Positions 50,653-59,812 are shown, counted from the stretch's first letter. The stretch: 64,000 nt of DNA from JAJXZJ01 sp050012855 (GCA_050012855.1 JBEKGJ010000026.1:3607-67606); one strand, 5' to 3'. The notes: generated from the letters alone by a model not told the origin. Numbers and translations are program-made.

Positions 50653-52533
50653 TTACCGGCCCAACATACATAACAACAGCACCGCCACGCCGGCGACGAA
50701 CAGGAACGCGTAGGTCTGCAGGTTGCCGGTCTGCACCAACCGCAGCAGCCGGCCGGTCAACTCGATCGAGCCATGGGCCCCGCGGACCACCAAACCGGCG
50801 ATGAGCCAGCGATCCACCACGTCCGCCAGCCGCGCCAGCGCCTCCTGCGTCATGGCGATGAGCCGCTCGTACAATTCGTCGAAGTAGAACCGGTTGCGCA
50901 GCCAGCGCGCGAACGCCCCCAGCAACGCCGGCAGCGGATCCTGCACCCGGTTCCGGTAGAGCGCCCACGCGGCGACGAACCCGATCACCACCGCGCCGAC
51001 ACCGATCGAGGCGACGATGGGGGCTTCGGCAAACGGCGCCACCAACTTGCTCAGCCAGCCCGTCGCCACCTCCGCTTCACCGGGGGCAAACTGCGTCGCG
51101 TAAAACCGGTCAATGCCCCAGAACCCGGCCAGGAGACTCGGCACCGCCAGCGCCAGCAACGGCAGAGTCATCACCGCCGGCGATTCGTGCGCATGGTCGC
51201 GCGCCTGCGATTTCGCCGGACCGGTAAAGGCCACAAAAATCAGCCGGAACATGTAAAAGGTCGTCAGCGCGGCCACGCCGACCGCCAGCGCGAACAGCGC
51301 GGGGTTGGTCCGGTGCGCGGCGGCGAGGATTGCGTCCTTGCTGTAGAAGCCGCTGAACGGCGGCACCCCGCACAACGCCAGTGTGCCGGTGAGGAAGGTC
51401 CAGAATGTGACTGGCATCCGCTTCGCCAGACCGCCCATCTTCCAGATGTCCTGCTCGTGGTGCAGCGCATGGATGACCGAGCCGGCGCCGAGGAACAACA
51501 GCGCCTTGAAAAACGCGTGCGTGGTCAGGTGGAACATCGCCGGTGACGGGTTGCCCCCCGCGCCACTCAGCCCAACGGCCATCACCATGTAGCCAAGCTG
51601 CGACAGCGTCGAATACGCCAGGATGCGCTTGATGTCGTTTTGCTGAATGGCGATCAACGCCGCCAGCAGGGCGGTAATTCCGCCGGTCCAGGCAATCACC
51701 TCGAGGGCCGGGCCGTTGAGGAGGAAGAACACCCGGCAGAGCATGTAAACGCCCGCAGCCACCATCGTCGCCGCGTGGATCAACGCGCTCACTGGCGTCG
51801 GTCCCTCCATCGCGTCGGGCAGCCAGACGTGGAGCGGGAATTGCGCCGACTTGCCCACCGCGCCGCAGAAAATCAGCAGGCCGGCGGCGGTGGCCAGGGC
51901 GCCGAGGGCCTGCGGGTTCGCCGCCAGCGCCTTCTCGATCTCGGTGAAGTTCAGCGTGCCCAACGTCGCCCACACCAGGATGATGCCCAGGAGAAAGCCG
52001 AAGTCGCCGAGGCGATTGGTGAGAAATGCCTTCTTCGCGGCGTCCGCGGCGGCGGGGCGCTCGTACCAGAAACCGATCAGCAGCCAGCTCGAGACGCCGA
52101 CCAGCTCCCAGAAAATGAACAGCATCAGAAAATTCGTCGCCAGCACGATCCCCAGCATCGAGAACATGAAGAGACTCAGACCGGCGAAATAGCGTCCCAC
52201 GCCCGGATCGTCGTGCATGTAGCCATAGGAGTAGATGTGGATGGCGCTGCCCACGCCGGTGACCACCAGCAGCATCAGCAGACTCAACGGGTCCAGGCGC
52301 AGCCCGATGTCCACGATCCAGGAAGTTGTGCCGTCGCTGAGCGCGATCCAGTTGACAGCGGTTTCGCCGTGGGTTCCCTGGAGGAACAGGACGACGCTGA
52401 GCACGAATGAGCCCAGCACCGCGCCAATCGAGAGGCGGGCGCTGAGCGCGCGATCATGGAGCGCGAACAACACGATCCCGGCCACCGCAGCCAGCGGCAG
52501 GAACAGGATCAGCCAGGGAAAAATGCCGCTCAT
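50653..52533 (-). CDS. nuoL: NADH-quinone oxidoreductase subunit L
   Basis: A 626-residue subunit with 14 core helices plus a C-terminal lateral amphipathic helix region. FWELVGVSSWLLIGFWYERP has the helix 5 Glu, FPLHVWLPDAMEGPTPVSALIHAATMVAAGVYML the key helix 7/8 loop with His, and KRILAYSTLSQLGYMVMAVGL helix 9. LCGVPPFSGFYSKDAILA and the C-terminal segment YFDELYERLIA are typical. Length (about 610-650 elsewhere) is normal. It is 3 bases after nuoK. Confidence 0.92.
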   Translation of the reverse strand: MSGIFPWLILFLPLAAVAGIVLFALHDRALSARLSIGAVLGSFVLSVVLFLQGTHGETAVNWIALSDGTTSWIVDIGLRLDPLSLLMLLVVTGVGSAIHIYSYGYMHDDPGVGRYFAGLSLFMFSMLGIVLATNFLMLFIFWELVGVSSWLLIGFWYERPAAADAAKKAFLTNRLGDFGFLLGIILVWATLGTLNFTEIEKALAANPQALGALATAAGLLIFCGAVGKSAQFPLHVWLPDAMEGPTPVSALIHAATMVAAGVYMLCRVFFLLNGPALEVIAWTGGITALLAALIAIQQNDIKRILAYSTLSQLGYMVMAVGLSGAGGNPSPAMFHLTTHAFFKALLFLGAGSVIHALHHEQDIWKMGGLAKRMPVTFWTFLTGTLALCGVPPFSGFYSKDAILAAAHRTNPALFALAVGVAALTTFYMFRLIFVAFTGPAKSQARDHAHESPAVMTLPLLALAVPSLLAGFWGIDRFYATQFAPGEAEVATGWLSKLVAPFAEAPIVASIGVGAVVIGFVAAWALYRNRVQDPLPALLGAFARWLRNRFYFDELYERLIAMTQEALARLADVVDRWLIAGLVVRGAHGSIELTGRLLRLVQTGNLQTYAFLFVAGVAVLLLCMLGR

Positions 52534-52536
52534 GCG

Positions 52537-52842
52537 TCAGTATTTCAGCGTCGCCAGGTCCTCGACGTGCGCGGTCTGCCGCCGCCGGTAGAGCGCCACG
52601 ATGAGCGCGAGGCCGACGGCGACCTCCGCGGCGGCAACGGTGATGATGAAAAACACCATGATCTGGCCGTCGAGGTTGCGGTTGAAGCGCGAGAAGGCAA
52701 CGAGCGCGAGGTTGGCCGCGTTGAGCATCAGCTCGAGCGACATGAACATCACCAGCAGGTTCCGGCGGGCGACCACGCCCAGCAGACCAAGCGCGAACAG
52801 GAGCGCGCTGACGATTAGGTAATGTTCCAGGCCCACGTTCAT
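52537..52842 (-). CDS. nuoK: NADH-quinone oxidoreductase subunit K
   Basis: A 101-residue, three-helix subunit of the membrane arm. ATG 52842 starts MNVGLEHYLIVSALLF, the usual N-terminus. NLLVMFMSLELMLNAANLALVAF contains the conserved Glu, and FFIITVAAAEVAVGLALIVALYRRR the second conserved Glu. Normal length. The gene is separated from nuoJ by about 97 bases that include a short heptamer repeat, unlike the coupled downstream genes. Confidence 0.92.
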   Translation of the reverse strand: MNVGLEHYLIVSALLFALGLLGVVARRNLLVMFMSLELMLNAANLALVAFSRFNRNLDGQIMVFFIITVAAAEVAVGLALIVALYRRRQTAHVEDLATLKY

Positions 52843-52853
52843 TGTTTCCACAG

Positions 52854-52881
52854 CGAGGATCGAGGATCGAGGATCGAGGAT
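52854..52881 (+). repeat. Tandem heptamer, 4 copies
   Basis: Four tandem copies of CGAGGAT (52854-52881) between nuoK and nuoJ. The short run may have expanded by slippage. It sits in the untranslated spacer and does not alter a gene. Confidence 0.8.
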
Positions 52882-52939
52882 GGCGGGAACGACGCGCGTT
52901 GGGCTCCATCCTCCATGTTCCATCTTCCACTCTCGCTTC

Positions 52940-53440
52940 TCATTTCAGGTCCTTTTTGCTCAGCAGAATCACGCCGACCATGGCGACCAGCAGCAAAACC
53001 GACAGGATCTCGAACGGCAGCAAGTACTGTTTGAAGAGCAGTTCGCCCAGCGCGGATGTGCCCCCGTCCACGACGGCCGCGGTCGTGACCGGAGGTGCGA
53101 CTTGGAGTGCGGCCGCGCAGAAGAGAACCGCGATGACCGCCACCGCCGACCCGCCGGTGGCCAGCGCCACCCGGCGCACCTTGTGTCGCTCCTCCTCCTT
53201 GAGGTCGAGCAACATGATCACGAAGAGGAAGAGCACCATGACAGCGCCCGCATAGACGATGACCTGCACCGCCGCGAGGAAGAAGGCGTGCAGTTGCACA
53301 AACAAGCCGGCGAGCGAGACGATCGTGAGCACGAGGAACATTGCGCTGGTGACCGGGTTCCGGCTGAACGGATTGGCCACCACGAGGGCGCCACACAGCA
53401 GCGTCAGCGCCGCAAACAGGTAGAAGAAGGCGGCTTCCAT
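52940..53440 (-). CDS. nuoJ: NADH-quinone oxidoreductase subunit J
   Basis: A 166-residue, five-helix subunit of the membrane arm. FYLFAALTLLCGALVVANPFSRNPVTSAMFLVLTIVSLAGLFVQLHAFFLAAVQVIVYAGAVMVLFLFVIMLLDL is the highly conserved core, with VIVYAGAVMVLFLFVIM as the clearest signature. Length is normal. It lies between nuoI (176-base spacer) and nuoK (97-base spacer). These wider gaps, filled with simple repeats, are unusual in an otherwise compact operon. Confidence 0.9.
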   Translation of the reverse strand: MEAAFFYLFAALTLLCGALVVANPFSRNPVTSAMFLVLTIVSLAGLFVQLHAFFLAAVQVIVYAGAVMVLFLFVIMLLDLKEEERHKVRRVALATGGSAVAVIAVLFCAAALQVAPPVTTAAVVDGGTSALGELLFKQYLLPFEILSVLLLVAMVGVILLSKKDLK

Positions 53441-53616
53441 GCTACCTGCCCTGCCTTCCCAAATTCGAAGCCCGAAATCCGAAATCCAAAGGAATGCCGA
53501 AATCCGAAACCTGAAGAGCCGGGGACGTAATCGCGGCCTGCGAAACCTTTCGGGCTTCAGGCTTCAGATTTCCTTCGGAGTTCGGAGTTCGGAGTTCGGA
53601 GTTCATTGCTTGTCTT
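53441..53616. repeat. Simple-repeat spacer between nuoI and nuoJ
   Basis: The spacer holds scattered copies of CGAAATCCGAAATCC-like words (53465-53512) and a tandem TTCGGAG heptamer repeated four times (53574-53601). No gene is seen. Such runs are typical of this organism's intergenic DNA in this window. Confidence 0.7.
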
Positions 53617-54162
53617 TCACTGCTTCACCGGAAAACTCTCCTGTTTCTTCGCCTCTTCCAGCTTGTGCGTCCATTTCCTGATCTTGTCCTGATGCACGCC
53701 CCCCAGCGCCAGCAGTTTTTCCTTGTTGTAAATCATCTCGGCGCGGTTCGTCCCGACATGCGACCAGTCTCGCATCAGGAAAATCGCCTCCTCGGGGCAA
53801 ACTTCCTGGCAGAAGCCGCAGAAGATGCAACGAAGCATGTTGATCTCGAATTCGCGCGGCAGCTTTTCCGCGTTCGGCCGGTCGGCCGGCGGACCATCAG
53901 GTCCCGGCGGCGTAATCTTGATCGCCTTGGGCGGGCAGACAAATTCGCAAAGCTGGCAGGAGACGCACTTCGTGTTGCCCTCTTGGTCGCGGACGAGGTA
54001 AGGCGCGCCACGGTAGCCTTCAGGCACCACCCAGCGCTCCTCCGGGTACTGCATGGTCACCTTGCGCCGCCGCAGATGGCGGAAGGTGATCTTGAAACCG
54101 TTCCAAACCGCCGGCAGATACAGGCGTTCGGCCCAGCTCAAAGGTGGACGTTTGACGATCAT
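53617..54162 (-). CDS. nuoI: NADH-quinone oxidoreductase subunit I
   Basis: A 181-residue ferredoxin-like subunit with two 4Fe-4S sites: CVSCQLCEFVCPPKAI and CIFCGFCQEVCPEEAI. These carry electrons toward quinone (clusters N6a/N6b). The N-terminal helix (GFKITFRHLRRRKVT) is the membrane anchor. All eight cysteines are present. It follows nuoH by 91 bases and leads into the spacer before nuoJ. Confidence 0.93.
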   Translation of the reverse strand: MIVKRPPLSWAERLYLPAVWNGFKITFRHLRRRKVTMQYPEERWVVPEGYRGAPYLVRDQEGNTKCVSCQLCEFVCPPKAIKITPPGPDGPPADRPNAEKLPREFEINMLRCIFCGFCQEVCPEEAIFLMRDWSHVGTNRAEMIYNKEKLLALGGVHQDKIRKWTHKLEEAKKQESFPVKQ

Positions 54163-54253
54163 GCGCGGACGCGGGGTGAAAGAAGGCGATAAACCAAGCG
54201 CCAGCCAGTACGGCGGGCGGGGGCGACGATGTTCGTGGGCGATGCGCGGTTGA

Positions 54254-55309
54254 TCATGGATTCGAGCTATTGAGCCATAGCCAGGTGGCGGTCACCAAGA
54301 TATTCGCCAGTCCCAGCGGCACCAGTCCTTTCCAGCCCAGGTTCATCAGTTGGTCGTAGCGGAACCGCGGCCACATCCAGCGCACCCAGATGAACACGAT
54401 CAGCAACACCAGGAGTTTTGCCAGGAAAATGCCGATGTGCAGCACGCCGCCCAGCACCGTCGTCGCCGGCTGGTCCAGACCCAGAAACGGCAGGGTCCAG
54501 CCGCCGAAAAACAGCGTCACCATCATCGCCGACGCGGCGATCATGTTGGCGTATTCGCCCATGAAAAACAGGGCGAACTTGATCGAGCTGTACTCCACGT
54601 TGTAACCGCCGGCCAGTTCCTGCTCGGCCTCCGGCAGGTCGAACGGCGTGCGGTTCGTCTCGGCGAAGGCGGCGCACAGGAAAATCGCGAACGCCAGCGG
54701 TTGCTTGAACACCAGCCAGCCGAACAGCCCGTGCGCCTGATACCCGATCACCGTGCCCAGGTTCAGGTCGCCGACCAGCAAGAACAGCGGGACCACCGAA
54801 AGCCCCATCGCCACCTCGTAGGAAATCAACTGGGCGCTGGCCCGGATGCCGCCCATGAACGGGTACTTCGAGTTCGCGCCGTAGCCGGCCAGCACGATGC
54901 CATAAACGCCCAGCGACACGATGCCGAACGTGTAAAGAATGCCGACATTCAGGTCGGCGACTACCATTTTCTGGGCGCCAAACTGGGAGCCGAAAGGAAT
55001 CACGGCGAGCGTCAGCAGGCTGGGAACCATGACCAGCGCCGGCGCCAGCCAGAAATACACCGGCCGCACATGGCCGGGCATGAAGTCCTCCTTCAGGAAC
55101 GCCTTTACCGCGTCGGCCGCCGGCTGCAGCAGGCCGAACGGCCCGACGCGGTTCGGCCCGACCCGGTCCTGCATGAAGGCGCAGAGCCGCCGCTCGACCA
55201 GCACGATGTAGGCGACGAGGAACAGCATCACCAGCACGGCGGGCACAACCTTCAGCGCGCTGAAGAGCACGAACTGAGAGTTGTCGCTCAAATGGTTGAT
55301 CCAGTCCAT
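54254..55309 (-). CDS. nuoH: NADH-quinone oxidoreductase subunit H
   Basis: A 351-residue, eight-helix membrane subunit that builds the quinone chamber. VERRLCAFMQDRVGPNRVGPFGLLQPAADAVKAFLKED is the canonical first signature, and AFAETNRTPFDLPEAEQELAGGYNVEYSSIKFALFFMGEYANM the conserved Glu-rich cytoplasmic loop. Length is slightly above the usual 325-345. It is 12 bases downstream of nuoG. Confidence 0.93.
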   Translation of the reverse strand: MDWINHLSDNSQFVLFSALKVVPAVLVMLFLVAYIVLVERRLCAFMQDRVGPNRVGPFGLLQPAADAVKAFLKEDFMPGHVRPVYFWLAPALVMVPSLLTLAVIPFGSQFGAQKMVVADLNVGILYTFGIVSLGVYGIVLAGYGANSKYPFMGGIRASAQLISYEVAMGLSVVPLFLLVGDLNLGTVIGYQAHGLFGWLVFKQPLAFAIFLCAAFAETNRTPFDLPEAEQELAGGYNVEYSSIKFALFFMGEYANMIAASAMMVTLFFGGWTLPFLGLDQPATTVLGGVLHIGIFLAKLLVLLIVFIWVRWMWPRFRYDQLMNLGWKGLVPLGLANILVTATWLWLNSSNP

Positions 55310-55321
55310 CGGTTGCTTGAT

Positions 55322-57010
55322 TCAGATCGGCACCGTCACACCCGCATCGCCCAGCGCCGCCCACGTCACGCCCGCGAACGCCGGGATTTCCGCCGCCACC
55401 AGGTTGAACAGGCCCTCGGGGTTCGCCGGCAACGGGCGGCCGGTGACCTGTTCGAGCAGTTCGCGGAGAAACTCGCTTTCCGGCCGCGCCTCGCCGGGCG
55501 GCTCGACCGCCTTCATGAAACGCTGCACCCGGCCCTGCGCGTTGGTAAAACTGCCACGCTTCTCGGCCGGCGCGCAACCCGGCAGAACATAATGCGCCCG
55601 CTCGGTCGTCTCGTTCGGCAGGATGCTGCTGGCAATCACGGTCTCGAGCCGGCCCAGCAGGTCGGCGCCCAATCCGAACCGCGTGACGTCCTCGCGAAAG
55701 ACGATCAGGGTCTTGATGAGGCCGTCGCGGATGCCCGCGGCAAAGTCGTTCAGGTTTGCGCCTGGCGGATGCGCGGAAATCCCCAGCAATCGCGCGCCCA
55801 AGGTGTTGGGATTCTTGTCCACGTTCACCAGCAGACGGTCCCCCTCGCCCTGATGGGGAATGGTGTCGGTGGCCGCGCCCAGCCGCTGCGCCAGCTTGCG
55901 CAACAAATAGAGCTCCTCGTTGGTCAGCCGGGCGGAAGCGACAATGGCGACCGAGCCTGCGGGCGCGTGCTTCAGCTTCCCGGCAATATTCGCGAGAATT
56001 GCACTCCAGCTTCGCCCTTCACCCTTCGCCCCTCGCACTTCCTTGAGCCGGTCTTCCCGGCCGATCCATTTGTAATCGAGCCGGCCGGTGTCGCACATCC
56101 ACGGGCCGTTCACGGCGGCATTCTCGCGCGGCGTGTAACGGTAGATGCGATTGTCCCGCGAGCCGATCAGGATGTTGCAGCCGGTGGCGCAACCCGGACA
56201 AACGCTCTTCGTCTCCTTCAGGAACCAGACGCGCATCTGGAACCGAAAATCCTTCGAGGTCAGCGCGCCCACCGGGCAGAGGTCCACGGTGTTCAACGTG
56301 TAATTGTTGTCGAACGGGCGGCCCGGGTAGGCGGCGATCGTGTTGTAGCTGCCGCGGTTGACAATGCCCAGCGCGTCGTCCCCCACGATGTCGCGCGTGA
56401 ACCGGATGCAGCGCGTGCACAGGATGCAGCGCTCATCGTCGAGCATGATGCGCGGCCCCAGGTCCACCGTTTTCGGCTTGTGCACCTTGGCCTCGACGAA
56501 CCGCGTGGCCGACTGGCCGTACTCCACGGAGTATTCCTGCAGCTTGCACTCGCCCGCCTGGTCGCAGATGGGACAGTCGAGCGGGTGGTTGATCAGCAGG
56601 AACTCGAGCACGCCCTGGCGCATCGCCTTCACCGCCGGGGTGTCCGTGTACAGCTCCATGCCGGGCGACACGGGCGTCGCGCACGCGATGGCGGGTCGCG
56701 GTGACTTGTTGATCGCCACCGAACCGTCGGCGTTGGTCACCGGTTTGCGATCCGGTCCCAGCGCCGGAGTGCCGAATTCCACCAGGCACATGCGGCAGTT
56801 GCCCGCCACGGGCAGGGAGGGATGATAGCAATAATGCGGCACCTCGACGCCCGCCGCCTGGCACGCCTGGATCATCGTCGTGGGCGCGAGTTTGCCCGAC
56901 CAGTCCGGCATCAGCTTCGGCACCAGCACCACGCGACCGTCCACGCGGACGGTGATCTTCTCGACCGCCGGGGCGGGGGGCGCGGTCTGGATGGTGGATG
57001 CGTTGGCCAT
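55322..57010 (-). CDS. nuoG: NADH-quinone oxidoreductase subunit G, short form
   Basis: A 562-residue iron-sulfur subunit of the peripheral arm. HYCYHPSLPVAGNCRMCLVEF binds the 2Fe-2S cluster, the HPLDCPICDQAGECKLQEYS block and CILCTRCIRFTRDI bind 4Fe-4S clusters, and SVCPGCATGCNI is the additional cysteine motif (N7-like). The remainder is a shortened molybdopterin-oxidoreductase-like domain; many NuoG proteins run to 700-900 residues, so this is a compact version. Its partner nuoF lies 8 bases upstream. All cluster ligands are intact. Confidence 0.92.
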   Translation of the reverse strand: MANASTIQTAPPAPAVEKITVRVDGRVVLVPKLMPDWSGKLAPTTMIQACQAAGVEVPHYCYHPSLPVAGNCRMCLVEFGTPALGPDRKPVTNADGSVAINKSPRPAIACATPVSPGMELYTDTPAVKAMRQGVLEFLLINHPLDCPICDQAGECKLQEYSVEYGQSATRFVEAKVHKPKTVDLGPRIMLDDERCILCTRCIRFTRDIVGDDALGIVNRGSYNTIAAYPGRPFDNNYTLNTVDLCPVGALTSKDFRFQMRVWFLKETKSVCPGCATGCNILIGSRDNRIYRYTPRENAAVNGPWMCDTGRLDYKWIGREDRLKEVRGAKGEGRSWSAILANIAGKLKHAPAGSVAIVASARLTNEELYLLRKLAQRLGAATDTIPHQGEGDRLLVNVDKNPNTLGARLLGISAHPPGANLNDFAAGIRDGLIKTLIVFREDVTRFGLGADLLGRLETVIASSILPNETTERAHYVLPGCAPAEKRGSFTNAQGRVQRFMKAVEPPGEARPESEFLRELLEQVTGRPLPANPEGLFNLVAAEIPAFAGVTWAALGDAGVTVPI

Positions 57011-57018
57011 CGGGAAAA

Positions 57019-58428
57019 TCAGGTTGCCGGCTGGGCGCCGTCGCGGTTCGAGCCCTTGGCTTCATCCGCGGCGCCCTTCGCGACAAACTCGTCCTTGAAC
57101 TTGCCGACGAAGCTCTGCACCGGCCAGGAGCAGGCCTCGCCGAAGGCGCAAATGGTCCGGCCGCCGGGAATGTTGTCGGCGATCTTGACAAGATAATCCG
57201 CATCCCGCGCGCGCCCACCGCCACCGGTCAGCCGGTTGAGCGCCTTGCTCAGCCACAGCGACCCCTCGCGGCAGGGCGTGCACTGGCCGCAACTCTCGTG
57301 CGCAAAGAAGACACTGATGTTTGCCAGCGCCTCGACGAGGTCCGCGGAGTCGTCGAGCACGATGATCGCGCCCGACCCGGACATGCTCCCCGCCGCGTTG
57401 ACCGACGTGAAATCGTAAGGCAGGTCCAGCACGTCCAGTTCGCTGACCGCCTCCTTTCCGTCCGGCCCCCGGACCTTCAGCTTCACCTTTTCGCCTGGCT
57501 TGAACAGCTTGGCGGACACGCCGCCGGGGATGACGGCTTTCAGTTTGCGGCCGTCGCGCAGGCCGTTGCCGAAGGCGGGGTCGAAGATCAACTCGCGGAG
57601 GGTGGCCTTGCCGACTTCGATTTCGTAGTAACCGGGGCGCCGGACGTGTCCGCTGAGGCACACGATGCGCGTGCCGGTGTTGTTCGGCGTGCCGAGTTTG
57701 GCGTATTCCGCGCCGCCCATCGCCACGATGTGCTTCACGTGGCAGAGCGTCTCCACGTTGTTGACGATCGTCGGGCACTGGTAAAGCCCGAGCACCGCCG
57801 GGAAATAAGGCGGCTTGATGCGCGGATAAGGCCGCTTGCCCTCGAGCGATTCGATGAGGCCCGTCTCCTCGCCGCAGATGTAGGCGCCGGCCCCGCGGTG
57901 GACATGAATCTCCAGATCGTAGCCGCGGCCCAGGATGTTCCGGCCGAGGAAACCCGCCGCCTTCGCCTCGGCGATGGCGCGATTGAGGATCTTCGCCCCC
58001 TCGACGAACTCGCCGCGGATGTAGATGTAAGCCAGGTGAACGTCGTTCGCGTAACTGGCAATGATCATCCCTTCGAGCAACTGGTGCGGGTCCTTGTGGA
58101 TGATCTGGCGGTCCTTGAACGTGCCCGGTTCGGATTCGTCCGCGTTGCAGATCAGGTACACCGGCTTGCCGCTCTTGCGGTCCACCAGCGACCATTTCAG
58201 GCCGCAGGAAAAACCGGCGCCGCCGCGACCGCGCAGGCCGGAATTGGTGACCTCCTGGCGAAGCTGTTCCTGCGGGCTGACGGTTTTGCCGTCCGGCGTG
58301 GGCTTGACCGCCCGGGCGAGCGCCTGCTTCAACACCTCGTAGCCGCCGTGCCGCAAATAACCGGCCACGTCCGGCGTGTAGCCGGGCTCGTCTGCATGGC
58401 GGAGGATGAGGCGGTGCTCGGCCGGCAT
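57019..58428 (-). CDS. nuoF: NADH-quinone oxidoreductase subunit F
   Basis: A 469-residue NADH-binding subunit. GLRGRGGAGFSCGLKW is the NADH-binding Gly-rich loop, GAGAYICGEETGLIESLEGKRPYPRIKPPYFP the FMN-binding region, and ESCGQCTPCREGSLWLSKALNRL the 4Fe-4S motif near the C-terminus. ATG 58428 (MPAEHRLILRHADEPGYTPDV) matches the usual N-terminus; the upstream GTG 58476 would run over the small lipoprotein gene. Electrons pass from NADH via FMN to nuoE and nuoG clusters. Confidence 0.93.
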   Translation of the reverse strand: MPAEHRLILRHADEPGYTPDVAGYLRHGGYEVLKQALARAVKPTPDGKTVSPQEQLRQEVTNSGLRGRGGAGFSCGLKWSLVDRKSGKPVYLICNADESEPGTFKDRQIIHKDPHQLLEGMIIASYANDVHLAYIYIRGEFVEGAKILNRAIAEAKAAGFLGRNILGRGYDLEIHVHRGAGAYICGEETGLIESLEGKRPYPRIKPPYFPAVLGLYQCPTIVNNVETLCHVKHIVAMGGAEYAKLGTPNNTGTRIVCLSGHVRRPGYYEIEVGKATLRELIFDPAFGNGLRDGRKLKAVIPGGVSAKLFKPGEKVKLKVRGPDGKEAVSELDVLDLPYDFTSVNAAGSMSGSGAIIVLDDSADLVEALANISVFFAHESCGQCTPCREGSLWLSKALNRLTGGGGRARDADYLVKIADNIPGGRTICAFGEACSWPVQSFVGKFKDEFVAKGAADEAKGSNRDGAQPAT

Positions 58429-58435
58429 GGCGGGG

Positions 58436-58636
58436 TCAGAATGTTCCGGGACGGGCCGGTACGGCAACCGGCCCATTCGCGGCGGGCCGGGCCGCCGTGC
58501 GAGCGGCCGCCAGCGCGGTGGTCGCGGGGACCTTAAGTTCGGAACTCGGGTTCAGTTTGACGCAGCCGGAACTCAGCGCCAACAAGGCCGCCGCGATCGG
58601 CAGCACCAAACCCCGCAGGATGCTTGACTTGTTCAT
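58436..58636 (-). CDS. Small lipoprotein, 66 aa
   Basis: A 66-residue secreted lipoprotein inserted between nuoE and nuoF. The N-terminus (MNKSSILRGLVLPIAAALLALSSGC) has a basic n-region, a hydrophobic core and a lipobox (LSSGC) followed by VKLNPSSELKV, so the mature protein would start at Cys25. The rest is Ala/Pro-rich. It lies on the minus strand between nuoF (7 bases downstream) and the opposite-strand tRNA-Gln. Function is unknown. Confidence 0.6.
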   Translation of the reverse strand: MNKSSILRGLVLPIAAALLALSSGCVKLNPSSELKVPATTALAAARTAARPAANGPVAVPARPGTF

Positions 58637-58667
58637 CGGATACCCTAGTTTCGCTGTCCGCCTCGCT

Positions 58668-58741
58668 TGCCGAGTGGTGTAACGGTAGCACAGCAGACTC
58701 TGGATCTGTTTGTCATGGTTCAAATCCATGCTCGGCAGCCA
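58668..58741 (+). tRNA. tRNA-Gln(CUG)
   Basis: A complete 74-base tRNA including encoded CCA. Acceptor TGCCGAG (58668-58674) pairs with CTCGGCA (58731-58737); discriminator G, then CCA. The anticodon loop CTCTGGA has anticodon CTG, and the T-arm CATGG-TTCAAAT-CCATG is perfect. It lies on the plus strand between nuoE (2 bases away) and the lipoprotein gene, opposite to the operon. Confidence 0.93.
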
Positions 58742-58743
58742 AT

Positions 58744-59232
58744 TCATGACGCGCACTTCCCCAGGATTTCAACGGCCTTTTCCGAGGTCACGTGCTCGTG
58801 GAACTCATCGTTCACCATCATCACCGGCGCCGTGCCGCAACCGGCGAGGCACTCGACAAACTCGACCGTGAACCGCCCGTCCTTCGTCGTCTGCGGCCCG
58901 TGCGCGTGGGCGTCGAGCCCCAGCTTCTCGCAAAGCTGCCGGTGCAGTTCGTGCGAACCGCCCAGGGCGCAGCTCAGGGTCCGGCAGATTTTCAGGTGGA
59001 ACTTCCCGACCGGCTGCTGTCGGAACATCGGGTAGAAGGTGACCAGTTCCAGGATGTTGATCGGCTGGAGTCCGAGCTTGGCCGCCGTCCACTCCATCGC
59101 CTCGGGTGTGAGACAACCGAAATGGTCCTGCAGGGCGTGCAGCACCATCAGGCTCGCACTCCGCGGCTTCGGGTAGTGCGTGATCAACTCGGTAATCTCG
59201 GCTTCCAAATTTGTTGGAACGGTGAAACTCAT
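58744..59232 (-). CDS. nuoE: NADH-quinone oxidoreductase subunit E
   Basis: A 162-residue thioredoxin-like 2Fe-2S subunit. ICRTLSCALGGSHEL and VECLAGCGTAPVMMVND hold the four cysteine ligands; the YPKPRSASLMVLHALQDHFGCLTPEAMEW start is the usual helix bundle. Normal length. Its 3' end is only 2 bases from the opposite-strand tRNA-Gln, and nuoF lies beyond that tRNA and a lipoprotein gene, an unusual interruption. Confidence 0.93.
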   Translation of the reverse strand: MSFTVPTNLEAEITELITHYPKPRSASLMVLHALQDHFGCLTPEAMEWTAAKLGLQPINILELVTFYPMFRQQPVGKFHLKICRTLSCALGGSHELHRQLCEKLGLDAHAHGPQTTKDGRFTVEFVECLAGCGTAPVMMVNDEFHEHVTSEKAVEILGKCAS

Positions 59233-59239
59233 TTCAAAT

Positions 59240-59812
59240 TCAAGGCTGACTCGCGACCTTTCGACGAAGCTCTTCCAATCGGTCCGGAATCTGCGGCGAT
59301 TCCTTCAATTCAGTCAATGGCTTCAACTCGGCCATGATTTGTTTCCAGTTCAACCGTTCGCCCTGCCGAAGCAAGACCGTTTCGACGTCGAGCCAGTCGC
59401 GCTCGCGATTGGCAAAGGCCTTCATCACCACCAAATCTTCCGCGGAACAAGTTCGCAGCCGGCCGTCGGCCATAAAATCAAAATCGCTGGCCCGCTCCAT
59501 CACCCGCTCCTCGAAGGGCAGCGCCCCCAGCGCGACATCCAGTCCGATGCCATCGGCAGACTGCATCAGCAGCACCCGATTGTGCAGCGCGAACTCGCGC
59601 GTGTCCGGCCGCCGACCCGCAAACCGCGCCAGTAACAAATCCACAACTTTCTCCTCCCCGCCGAAACCGGTCAGCACCGTCAGATCCACATCCTTCGTCA
59701 AGCGCGGTTCGCCCCAACGTTGGAGCACCAACCCGCCAATCAAACAGTTCTTCCACGATTTCGCATCGAGGAGCGACTGCAACTCCGCCGCCAGTCTGAT
59801 CAGTCGCGTCAT
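59240..59812 (-). CDS. Nucleotidyltransferase-fold protein (AbiEii-like)
   Basis: A 190-residue protein with a nucleotidyltransferase-like core: CLIGGLVLQRWGEPRLTKDVDLTVLTGF (the G[GS]..x(n)D.D motif, with Asp-Val-Asp), followed by VALGALPFEERVMERA and a helical C-terminal half. This matches AbiEii/DUF6036-like proteins seen in toxin-antitoxin or abortive infection pairs. Its ATG overlaps the stop of a small upstream gene (ATGA at 59809-59812). Located between nuoD and nuoE, 7 bases from nuoE, so it is read with complex I genes. ATG 59812 is used; GTG 59833 is unnecessary. A toxin role is inference. Confidence 0.7.
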   Translation of the reverse strand: MTRLIRLAAELQSLLDAKSWKNCLIGGLVLQRWGEPRLTKDVDLTVLTGFGGEEKVVDLLLARFAGRRPDTREFALHNRVLLMQSADGIGLDVALGALPFEERVMERASDFDFMADGRLRTCSAEDLVVMKAFANRERDWLDVETVLLRQGERLNWKQIMAELKPLTELKESPQIPDRLEELRRKVASQP

